The notes under the pieces: generated by a model
Seen by the model: only the letters and a program-made list of their open reading frames with translations
Databases searched by the model: none
Told to the model about the DNA's origin: nothing
NCBI GenBank assembly: GCA_903822175.1
Contig: CAIJOB010000012.1
Span: 124,001-188,000, forward strand
DNA length: 64,000 nucleotides
From: an uncultured Alphaproteobacteria bacterium
GTDB taxonomy: Bacteria; Pseudomonadota; Alphaproteobacteria; Caulobacterales; Caulobacteraceae
Reading direction: 5' to 3'
Shown here: one piece after another, positions 26,036-36,374 of the stretch
Position numbering within the stretch: position 1 is the first letter of the stretch
Layout: the number at the start of each line of letters is the position of its first letter
Position numbers and translations under genes: made by a program

Positions 26036-29000
26036 TCACTGTGGCGCCGCCGGCGCTGTGGCTGCGGCTATGGCCGTCGCCGGGGCTGCCTCCTTGCGCC
26101 AGATCGCGTCGGCCTTCGCGATTTCGCTGGCGCCCCAGTCATCGGCGTCAATTCCGGTGGTCAGGAGATACAACCGGTCATCGACGATCAGGGCCACATT
26201 CAAATTGGCGCGTGTCTTCTTTCCTTCAAGAAAGTCGTCCGCCGCAAATCCCCCATACTCCGGAATATATTCCTTTGATTTTGCTATGACTCCGTCGTGG
26301 TGCAGGTCGGCGAACCGTTTCATGTTTTCCTCGGATTTGAACAGCCACACGACGCCCCCGGCGAGGACCGCATTTCCCGGCAGGCCCATTTCCAGCCGAC
26401 CTACCCGCCTTCGCTTCTTCGCATCCTTGCCGTCGCCGAAAGCCGCGACCACATCCCTGCCGCCAAGCGCGACTTTCCGGTCGTCTGTCCAAACCACTCG
26501 CTCTGGCGATGCGACGGCCCGGGCCTGCAGCTTGCGCAACCGGTCCGCCTGGCGCTGGGTCTCGCTGTCGGCCGCTTCGGCACGGGCCAGGAGCGGGCGA
26601 CAGTCGTCCGGACCCTCGCTGGCCGCTCCGCCACAGAGCGCCCGCAGCGACGGCGCATAGAAGGTGGGGCGGTCGAGAATGGCCGGGTAGCTCTGCCCCG
26701 ACGATGGGAAACGCGGGTCGCTCATCAGGTGCAACAGCAGCGTGCGTTCGTGGCCAAATTGTTCAATGGCGGACGGACCTGTCCGCAAGCCATCGGCGCG
26801 CGCTATGCGGATCAGGTCGGCGACGGACTCCAAGGCGCCCGGGAACGTCGCGTTGAACAGCGGCGATCCAATCTGACTAAGGACGGACGCGCGCTCCAGC
26901 AGAGCGACATTCTCCTGTAACAGGGCGGTTAACCTCCGCCGCGCAAGCGGGGCCCGCGAGAGCCGGTCGTCATCGGCCAGCCCTCCAACCAGGCCACGAA
27001 TCTCCACCTCCCGGGCCACGACAGTAGACGTTGAGGCAGAGGGCCTCGGCGAAGGGAACACGGCCAGCAGGGGGGACGTCGGCGGCGACCAAGCAAGGCC
27101 GTCGACGTACCTGTTGTCCAGATGAGCAAAGAGTAGCCGCTCTGTGAGGTACAGCGATCCCGCCCCGGAATCCTCGGCGCCCCCGGGGACCCCGCCACCC
27201 GGCGCGCTTGGGGCGCCGAAATCCGTCCTGAATTTCAGGATATTCGGCGTGGCATAGGCCCGCACGGCGTCCAGATCCTGGCGGGATGACAGGGCGGCGA
27301 GCTTGTCGCCGCGCAGCGCGTAGTATTCGATCATCGCCCGGGCGACACGACGCCGGTTTCCGTTCTTCAGGCTCAGCTTGCTGAGAAGCTGGAAGGCCGC
27401 GCCGAAATGAACTGTCGCGTCCTTGACGTTCGTGGCTTTCCTGGCCCGCACCAGCTCGCAATGCGCCACGGCCAGGCTGAACGAGATATATTGCTCATCC
27501 TCAGACCCGTTGCCGGCAACCGTGACATCGGCGGGGGTCGGACAGGCCGCGGGACGATCCAGCCCGGACTCCAGTTCAATTTCACCGGTCCAGGCCTGCG
27601 CAACCGCCGATGCGAGGCGGGTGCCCGGGGTGGCGGTCTTCCCATCATCGGCCGTCGCCAGCCGGTTCGCCTCGCCAAGCGTCACCAACGCCTCTTGCCG
27701 CATGCCCCGCAGCAGCTGCGCACGTCCCCGAAGCGTCATCGCCCGGCTGAGGAAGGCCGAGGAGTCCGCGGAGAGCTTGCGAAGCGCCAGGGCTTTCACG
27801 TCATCAGACACGGCCTCCATCGCGTCCACGTCCAAGTCGTTGGCCGCCACCTCGCCATTGGCCAGCAAGGCCTCCAGGACCAGGTGCGCCAGCGCCGGGG
27901 TCAGGGTCGATCCCGGCTGCATGAAGGCACCGGTGAATTTGTCGAGCGCGGCGCTGGCCTGCTGCGGCGGCAGGTCCTGGGCGTCCACCAGCTGGGCCAC
28001 TGACATGGCGGACGCCAGCGTCTCGAGGTTCTTGGTGGCCGCTGCCGATCTCTGCGTGGCGTCAACGGCGAATTTCTCCGCCAGCTGCGAGTCGCGCGAG
28101 GCCATCTCGCCGGCCCGGGTGGCCGCCGCGGCCTGCTGTCGGGAGGTCTCGGCCGCGAGCTTCGCCAATTCGGCCATCTTGGTGAGACGCGTGGCGTCAG
28201 CGCGCGCCTTGTCGGCGTCTGCGATTGCCCCCTGCGCCCCGGCTTGCGCGGCGGCGAGCCCGTTCTTCGCGGCGCGCAGATTCGCTTCGGCGGCCGCCGT
28301 CTTGGCGACGGCCTTACGTTCGACGGCAACTGAGCTGAGGGTCGTCCCCAAGCCGATGGCCCCGAGCAGCACCAGCAAGGCTGTCGTGCCATAGAGCCAG
28401 AACTTCCGAACATCTGCGGCCGCGTTGCTTCGGGTAAGAAAGCGCTGTGCGGCGGCGTGCTCGCCGCCGTAGCGCACGGCCCAGCCCGCGGTCGGCGTCT
28501 TGGCCTTCCACCAACGTTCCCGCTCGTCCAGCGCCAGGCCGTGCAATAGGGCGTCCCGCCGCGTCTCAGCTTGTTTGGCGTCGTGGACCAACTCCTGCCA
28601 GTTGCGTCCCTTCTCGGCCTCGTCGCGGATCCAGGCGCGGAGGTCGGGCCATTGGCGGATCAGGCATTCGTGCGAGAGCGTGATCTCGCGGCGTTCGGCA
28701 TCCAGCTCTCCCGCCAGCTTCACATCGGGGCCGGGGGTGAGCATTGAGACCCCTTGCGCCCTGAACGCATCGACGATCCGAGCGATCCGCGGCTCGCTCG
28801 CCTCGGTCTCCGCGGCGAGTTGGCTGAGGGTCCGCGGGCGGCGGACGGCGGAGGTCTCGGCCGATCCGAACGTCAGGACCGTCGGCTGGGCGGTGAGCGC
28901 GCGGAAAACCTTTTCGACCAGAACGTCGTCGCCGATGGTGTTCATGACTTCGAGCGCATGGGCGCCCAGGGCGCCGCGCAGCCCACCGAGCGCCTGATAG

Positions 29001-30004
29001 TCGTCGAATTTGAGCTCGATGATCTCGTCCGGCTTTGACCGCGCTTGGTTCTTCAGCGTCCACATCCAGTTGAGGACATGCTGCATCAGCGGCAACTGGT
29101 CGGCGCGCCGCGCGATAAGGTCCGCCTGCCGCATCATCGCCGCCGACTGCTCATCGGCTGGCGGAGCGCCGGGTGCGGCCTCCGCGGCCGTTTCCTTCGT
29201 CCACTCGGCCAGGGTGTTCATGTCGTTGAGCAGGGTAATCACCAGCAGGTCGTCGAGCTGCACCGCCTCGCCCCGCGCCGGGGCCCGGATGGCCTGCTCG
29301 CACTGGTCGCGCGTCATCCGCGGGACGAGGTTGAGGCTCTCGTTGATCTGTTCGGCGAGACCGGAGAACAGGGTGCATCCGCCCAGGAACTCCGCCCGCA
29401 TGGTCATGACCACATAGATGGAGAAGCCGCTCACCTTCGCGGCTCTCAGCAGGAAATCGATGAATAGCTCTATGTTATCTCGTTCTTTTACCTCGCTATA
29501 TCCGAACAGTTCCTCGAACTGATCGATAAACAGGAGGAGGTTCTGCTCCGGGTGTTTCCGGTTCTTTTCCCACCAGGCCACCAGGCTCTGTGGCCCCCTG
29601 AACAGCTCCGTGCGCAGGGCCTGCGCGGCGGCTTCTTCGTCCGCCGCGGAGGTCCCGGACGTCTTCGGCTGTGCAGCCAGCAGGGCGCGGGCCAGCTCCA
29701 GATAGGGCATCTGACCCGGGTGCCCCACGTCGACGAAGGTCCAGCGCGAGCCGGCCTTGAGCGCGAGGCCGGCCTGCAGGTGCATGAAGAGCCCGGAACG
29801 CACCAGGGAGGACTTGCCGCTTCCCGAAGCGCCCAGGACCGCAAGGAACCGCGTCTCCTCAAGCCTGTGGATCATCGAGTCGATGCAGTCGTTACGGCCG
29901 AAGAACAGGTCGGCCTCGTCGCGCTGGAAGGGACGCAGCCCTGGATAAGGCGGGCGCGCTGTCTGCACGGCGCCTGCGGTTGGTGCTTCAAGAACGAGTG
30001 ACAC
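26036..30004 (-). CDS. nSTAND1-type NTPase with TM helix, coiled coil and YHS-like C-terminus
   Basis: 1322 aa from a GTG with GGGGGAGG 8 bp upstream. Residues 18-50 (PPYPGLRPFQRDEADLFFGR) are the hallmark entry of nSTAND1 NTPases. Walker A is GASGSGKSS (58-66), Walker B LLLFIDQFEE (156-165), and a sensor-like Arg lies in TMRAEF (about 203). A winged-helix region ends near 460 (SHECLIRQWPDLRAWI). One TM helix follows (535-555), an Ala-rich coiled coil (560-665), then a helical, TPR-like region where relatives often carry WD40 repeats. Residues about 1174-1305 resemble a YHS domain (GGRDVVAAF, WLFKSEENMKRFADL, YIPEYGGF, AKADAIW). STAND proteins are oligomerising ATPase switches. Middle gene of the operon. 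Confidence 0.88.
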   Translation of the reverse strand: MSLVLEAPTAGAVQTARPPYPGLRPFQRDEADLFFGRNDCIDSMIHRLEETRFLAVLGASGSGKSSLVRSGLFMHLQAGLALKAGSRWTFVDVGHPGQMPYLELARALLAAQPKTSGTSAADEEAAAQALRTELFRGPQSLVAWWEKNRKHPEQNLLLFIDQFEELFGYSEVKERDNIELFIDFLLRAAKVSGFSIYVVMTMRAEFLGGCTLFSGLAEQINESLNLVPRMTRDQCEQAIRAPARGEAVQLDDLLVITLLNDMNTLAEWTKETAAEAAPGAPPADEQSAAMMRQADLIARRADQLPLMQHVLNWMWTLKNQARSKPDEIIELKFDDYQALGGLRGALGAHALEVMNTIGDDVLVEKVFRALTAQPTVLTFGSAETSAVRRPRTLSQLAAETEASEPRIARIVDAFRAQGVSMLTPGPDVKLAGELDAERREITLSHECLIRQWPDLRAWIRDEAEKGRNWQELVHDAKQAETRRDALLHGLALDERERWWKAKTPTAGWAVRYGGEHAAAQRFLTRSNAAADVRKFWLYGTTALLVLLGAIGLGTTLSSVAVERKAVAKTAAAEANLRAAKNGLAAAQAGAQGAIADADKARADATRLTKMAELAKLAAETSRQQAAAATRAGEMASRDSQLAEKFAVDATQRSAAATKNLETLASAMSVAQLVDAQDLPPQQASAALDKFTGAFMQPGSTLTPALAHLVLEALLANGEVAANDLDVDAMEAVSDDVKALALRKLSADSSAFLSRAMTLRGRAQLLRGMRQEALVTLGEANRLATADDGKTATPGTRLASAVAQAWTGEIELESGLDRPAACPTPADVTVAGNGSEDEQYISFSLAVAHCELVRARKATNVKDATVHFGAAFQLLSKLSLKNGNRRRVARAMIEYYALRGDKLAALSSRQDLDAVRAYATPNILKFRTDFGAPSAPGGGVPGGAEDSGAGSLYLTERLLFAHLDNRYVDGLAWSPPTSPLLAVFPSPRPSASTSTVVAREVEIRGLVGGLADDDRLSRAPLARRRLTALLQENVALLERASVLSQIGSPLFNATFPGALESVADLIRIARADGLRTGPSAIEQFGHERTLLLHLMSDPRFPSSGQSYPAILDRPTFYAPSLRALCGGAASEGPDDCRPLLARAEAADSETQRQADRLRKLQARAVASPERVVWTDDRKVALGGRDVVAAFGDGKDAKKRRRVGRLEMGLPGNAVLAGGVVWLFKSEENMKRFADLHHDGVIAKSKEYIPEYGGFAADDFLEGKKTRANLNVALIVDDRLYLLTTGIDADDWGASEIAKADAIWRKEAAPATAIAAATAPAAPQ

Positions 30005-30033
30005 GGCCGCCTCCCCCGAAACTACTTGAAACC

Positions 30034-31497
30034 CTAGGACGCCTCACTGGCCTTTTTCGTGAGCCCGATTTCGGCGAGCCACGCGGCGAACGGCTGCACC
30101 GTCCAATTTTCGCTGAGATCAATCACCTTCACCTTGGCGATCGAGGACGTGAAGTGCGCCCTGCTGGTCTTCTTCGGCGGCGCGTAGATCAACGCGAGGC
30201 CCTTCAGCTTCTTGTTCTCACCTTCGGCCTTCCAGGCATTCATGACGACGTGATATCGGGCGATGAAGCTGCCGATATCCGCCCTTCCCTGGACGAAGCC
30301 GAGAACGTCGGCCCTCAGCCATTGCGCCCGGAAGAGTGAGTTGTGGCCCACATTGTCCAACATGGCGTCGCATTGCCACTCGTCGCACGCCTCGATCAGG
30401 CTTATCGACGCGTCTTCATCTTCGGGATCGGCGCTGATTATCAAATTCGTGCCGCCGTTATTGACGACAATCCTATCCTCTTCTTTCGATAATTCAGCAT
30501 CGAGTGTCGACATCACCGACTGCGAAAGGGTCGCGGGACTTCCGTTGATCGCCTTGCGGATCACGTCTCGATAGGGCGCGTCGCTTTCCGCGGTGAACCC
30601 CTCGGGGTTGATCATGTCGGGCCGCCACAAAATCCTGGTCATCTTCAGGGCGGTGGCCTGCTCGAGCTGGCTGAATGTCGGGCTTGCCGCCGGGCCACCG
30701 GGCCCCGGCAACGGCTTAAGCCCCAGGAACTGGACGAAGATCGTCGACTTCGCCAAGCCCTGCCGGATCGCCGCGTCGCGGTCCTCCGGCTTTGCAGGGG
30801 GATCGAAGGGCTGAGGCCAGACCACGACCTTCTCACCTTCAAGATAGTCGCGAACGCTTTGGCGCTGATCGGCGACCTCGTGCGGTGAATAGGCAAGGAA
30901 GACGGCGTGCTGCTTTCCGATGCGCGCGCCTGTCGGCGATCCCTTCGCTGGGCCCGGCCCGACGGCCGCCTCAGGCGTCTCGCCAGCGAGAGCCAGAATC
31001 CGCTCGCGAACGTCGCGCGCGAGTTTCTTGACGTTCAGTTTGTAGTCCTGTTCCCCGGCGTCCAGCATGATCGGAATCTCCTCCACGCCACGTTTGGCCC
31101 AGAACTCGATCCTCAAGTTGTCGGGCAAGGTCGCGGGCCACCGCAGCTCACCCTTGGGGGGCTCGATCTCCGCGACGACGATCCGCGTGGAGTCCTGTCG
31201 ATGATCAATGAAAGCATTCAACTCCTTTAGGCAACTGTCCTTGCTCTTGATCCAGTTGGGAGAACCGATGACAATAAGAATGGCGGACTTTTTCACTTCC
31301 TGAAGAATACTTGCGATCGTGTTGTAGGCTCTAAGGGATCTTTGATCGAGGAAGACATCGATATATCCATCGAGGCCTTTATTTATCTCATCGACAATAT
31401 CTTTCTGAAGCTCTGCGACGCGCTGGTCCCGCGCCTCATTATCCTTGCGCGCATAGCTGATGAAGACGTCCCAGCTATAGTTTGGAAGATAAGCCAT
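30034..31497 (-). CDS. TIR-domain protein with further TIR-like regions
   Basis: 487 aa, first gene of the cassette. Residues 7-165 are a TIR domain: YSWDVFISYARKD (box 1), FLDQRSL, and IGSPNWIKSKDSCLKEL, where Glu92 sits in the usual position of the NADase catalytic glutamate. Residues about 195-325 look like a second, degenerate TIR-like unit (HAVFLAYSP, VVVWPQPFD, AIRQGLAKSTIFVQFLG) with no obvious matching Glu. Residues 345-487 form a third alpha/beta region (TNLIISADPED, LRADVLGFVQG, LKGLALIYAPP). It is probably an NAD-cleaving or signal-producing effector, or a scaffold. A GGGGGGAGA tract precedes the ATG. Base composition is more AT-rich at its 5' end than in neighbouring genes. Confidence 0.85.
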   Translation of the reverse strand: MAYLPNYSWDVFISYARKDNEARDQRVAELQKDIVDEINKGLDGYIDVFLDQRSLRAYNTIASILQEVKKSAILIVIGSPNWIKSKDSCLKELNAFIDHRQDSTRIVVAEIEPPKGELRWPATLPDNLRIEFWAKRGVEEIPIMLDAGEQDYKLNVKKLARDVRERILALAGETPEAAVGPGPAKGSPTGARIGKQHAVFLAYSPHEVADQRQSVRDYLEGEKVVVWPQPFDPPAKPEDRDAAIRQGLAKSTIFVQFLGLKPLPGPGGPAASPTFSQLEQATALKMTRILWRPDMINPEGFTAESDAPYRDVIRKAINGSPATLSQSVMSTLDAELSKEEDRIVVNNGGTNLIISADPEDEDASISLIEACDEWQCDAMLDNVGHNSLFRAQWLRADVLGFVQGRADIGSFIARYHVVMNAWKAEGENKKLKGLALIYAPPKKTSRAHFTSSIAKVKVIDLSENWTVQPFAAWLAEIGLTKKASEAS

Positions 31498-31523
31498 GCC
31501 CTTTGCTCTCCCCCCAGCGAGCG

Positions 31524-31545
31524 GAGAAGGCTGCAGAAGCTTCTC
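31524..31545. promoter_or_regulatory. Inverted repeat in the cassette promoter region
   Basis: GAGAAG (31524-31529) and CTTCTC (31540-31545) flank a 10-base spacer in the 144-bp divergent gap between the TIR gene and purL, 27-48 bp upstream of the TIR start. It could be an operator for the cassette. Only six base pairs, so weak evidence. Confidence 0.25.
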
Positions 31546-31641
31546 ACAGCTCTATCGTGTAAATGAAGTCGCCACTGCGTCAAGGTTGTGAGACGGTACT
31601 CGCCCCTCCCATCGGCGCGCGAGTCCGGCTAGAAGCCCGCC

Positions 31642-33848
<2,207 letters not shown>

Positions 33849-33849
<1 letters not shown>

Positions 33850-34976
33850 TGACAAGCCAAGCCGCCGACGAGAGCGTGATCGGCCAACCGGGCTCGGCAG
33901 CTCTGATCCCGACGCCCGCCGCGGTCCTCGACCTCGACGCCTTCGACCGCAACCTTGCGAAGATGGCCGCCCGCGCCAAGGCCGCCGGCCTGGCGCTTCG
34001 GCCCCACTCGAAATCCCACAAGACCTCCGCCATCGCGCACCGCCAGATCGAGGCCGGTGCGGTCGGGATCTGCTGCGCTAAGCTGGCCGAGGCCGAGGCC
34101 ATGGCCGCCGCAGGCATCGAGGCCATTCTGGTCACCTCGCCCATCGTCGGCGTTGGCCCAGCGGCGCGCGCCGCGAAGTTGGCGGCCCAGATCGCCGACT
34201 TCCGCATCGTCATCGACCATCCGGACGGCGCCGCCGAACTGGGCGCGGCGGCGACCTCGCCCATCCAGGTCCTGATCGATGTCGACCCCAAGCTCGGCCG
34301 CACCGGCGTCGCGAGCCCCGAGCAGGCCGTGGCCGTGGCCCGCGCCATCGCCGCCCAGCCGAACCTAAAGCCCATCGGCGTCCAGTGCTACGGCGGCCAG
34401 TGGCAACACATCGCCGGCGCCAACGAGCGCGCCGCCGCCGTCGCCGACGGCATGACCTACCTCGGGACCGTGCTGGCCGCCCTGAAGGCCGAGGGCTACC
34501 CCACGGGCCTGGTCACCGGCGGCGGCACCGGCAGCTTCGCCGCCGACGCGGCGCAGGGCGTGCTGACGGAAGTCCAGCCCGGCTCCTACGCCTTCATGGA
34601 CCGCGACTACCGCGACGCCCTGGGCGACGACCCGGACGGCGCCTTCGAACAGGCGCTGGCCATCGCGACCACCGTCATCAGCGCCAACCAGTCAGGCTGG
34701 GTGACCGTCGACGGCGGCCTGAAGGCCTTCGCCACCGACCGCGACATGCCCCAGCCCCTAACCCCCAAGTTCGCCGGCTGCGGCTTCCGCTTTTATGGCG
34801 ACGAGCACGGCCGCCTGACGCGTCCTCACGGCCAACCCGTGGCCCGCGGCGAGCGCGTGGATTTCGTCCCGCCGCATATCGACCCGACGCTGGACCGCTA
34901 CGACGTGATCCATTTCGTGCGCGGCGACACCCTGGTCGAGATCGCCCCGGTCGAGGCCCGCGGCGCCTCGCAGTAG
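33849..34976 (+). CDS. DSD1-family PLP enzyme (D-threonine aldolase-like)
   Basis: 375 aa alanine-racemase-fold protein. TPAAVLDLDAFDRNL opens the TIM barrel and RPHSKSHKTSAIA contains the PLP-binding lysine. Later VTGGGTGSFAAD and, near the C-terminus, a His/Cys region (AGCGFRFYGDEHG, then HIDPTLDRYD) suggest a metal site as in D-threonine aldolase and D-serine dehydratase. It likely cleaves a beta-hydroxy-D-amino acid; the exact substrate is open. It is translationally coupled to purL. Confidence 0.85.
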
Positions 34977-35086
34977 CGGCGTTCACGCGGGCGCCGCATC
35001 TGTCGCCTAGACGACATTTTCTACGCTTGCCTGTTGACCGGACCCGACCCAATGTTTGGGCTGATCGCCAGCAGAAGGACCCGGCC

Positions 35087-35743
35087 GTGATCTTGAAGTT
35101 GAACGACATAGCCCCTGACTTCACTCAGGATTCCACCGAAGGGCCGCTGCACTTCCACGACTGGGCGGACGGCCATTGGGTGGTGTTCTTCTCGCATCCC
35201 AAGGACTTCACCCCGGTCTGCACCACCGAGCTGGGCGCCGTCGCGAAGCTGAAGCCGGAGTTCGACAAGCGCGGCGTCAAGGTGCTGGGCCTGTCGGTCG
35301 ATCCCGCCGACAACCACGCGCGCTGGGCTGCCGACATCGCCGAGACCCAGGGGACCGCGCCCAACTTCCCGATGATCGCCGACACCGACCTGTCGGTCTC
35401 CAAGCTCTACGGCATGCTGCCGGCCGACACGGCGGGTACGTCCGAGGGCCGGACGCCCGCCAACAACGCCACGGTGCGCAACGTCTTCATCATCGGCCCC
35501 GACAAGCTGATCAAGCTGATCCTGGTCTATCCGATGACCACGGGCCGGAACTTCGACGAGATCTTGCGAGTGATCGATTCCATGCAGCTGACCGCCGCCC
35601 ACAAGGTGGCGACGCCGGCCGACTGGAAACAGGGCCAGGACGTGATCATCACCGGCGCGGTCAGCGACGATCAGGCCAAGGAGCTGTTCCCCGGCTACGT
35701 CACCCACAAGCCCTACCTGCGGACCACCAAACAGCCGGGCTAG
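35087..35743 (+). CDS. 1-Cys (Prx6-type) peroxiredoxin
   Basis: 218 aa from a GTG at 35087 with AAGGA upstream; a longer open frame overlaps the previous gene and is not homologous. FFSHPKDFTPVCTTELG carries the peroxidatic Cys with the PxxxT/SxxC context, and the C-terminal extension (about 165-218) is typical of Prx6. It reduces hydrogen or alkyl peroxides in the cytoplasm. It converges with the M15-like gene, with 4 bp between stops. Confidence 0.93.
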   Translation: MILKLNDIAPDFTQDSTEGPLHFHDWADGHWVVFFSHPKDFTPVCTTELGAVAKLKPEFDKRGVKVLGLSVDPADNHARWAADIAETQGTAPNFPMIADTDLSVSKLYGMLPADTAGTSEGRTPANNATVRNVFIIGPDKLIKLILVYPMTTGRNFDEILRVIDSMQLTAAHKVATPADWKQGQDVIITGAVSDDQAKELFPGYVTHKPYLRTTKQPG

Positions 35744-35747
35744 GCGC

Positions 35748-36257
35748 TCAGTCTTCGCTGGCGGACCCGGACGTCGCGCGGCGGCCGGACGCCGAGGCCA
35801 GCTCCACATGCAAGTGCGGTCCCTGGGCGCCGTGCGCGCGCTCGGCCAGCACGCGGAACGAGGCGCCTGCATCGCGCTTCAGCTTGGCCGCGGCCTCGGC
35901 GTTGGAGAGATGGGCGACCACCGCGTCATAGGCGCCCGGCGCCTGCGGGCCGCCCATCGAATGCAGCGAGGTATGGCCCACCGCGACCGTGCCCGCGCCT
36001 TGCCGGCGCAACGCATCCTCCTGGGCCCGGGTGCGGTAGCCGCTGGTCTGACGCCAGCGCCCGGCCCCGAACACCCGGTCCATGGTCGTGGAGAAATCGC
36101 CCCCGGGCGCGGCGGGCGCCTCAGCCACCGGCTTGGGGTGGAAGCGCGCATAGTCGGCGTCGGCGGAAACGACCTCGATCGTCCCAGCGTGTGCGCCGGC
36201 CGCGAGCCCGCCCAGCGCCGCGACGACGAGCGCCAGCCATGTGGTGCGAAACCTCAT
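35748..36257 (-). CDS. Secreted M15-like peptidase domain protein
   Basis: 169 aa with a signal peptide (FRTTWLALVVAALGGLAAGAHA). WRQTSGYRTRAQEDALRR, then a His-containing GHTSLHSMGG with a following Asp (GAYDAVV), and near the end GPHLHVEL form the pattern of M15-type D-Ala-D-Ala carboxypeptidase or peptidoglycan hydrolases (SGYRT, SxHxxGxAxD, HxHV). The spacing from His to Asp is longer than usual, so catalytic competence is uncertain. It probably acts on cell-wall peptides in the periplasm. Confidence 0.72.
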   Translation of the reverse strand: MRFRTTWLALVVAALGGLAAGAHAGTIEVVSADADYARFHPKPVAEAPAAPGGDFSTTMDRVFGAGRWRQTSGYRTRAQEDALRRQGAGTVAVGHTSLHSMGGPQAPGAYDAVVAHLSNAEAAAKLKRDAGASFRVLAERAHGAQGPHLHVELASASGRRATSGSASED

Positions 36258-36374
36258 CCCGCCACCCTAATCGCGACAGGCTTTCCAGACCGTTCAACCG
36301 ACGCAGACAATCCGTGGCGGCGGCGCGCTAAAGCTTGTTAGGGTCGCGAAACGCCCTTCCGCAAAGGATGCCCC

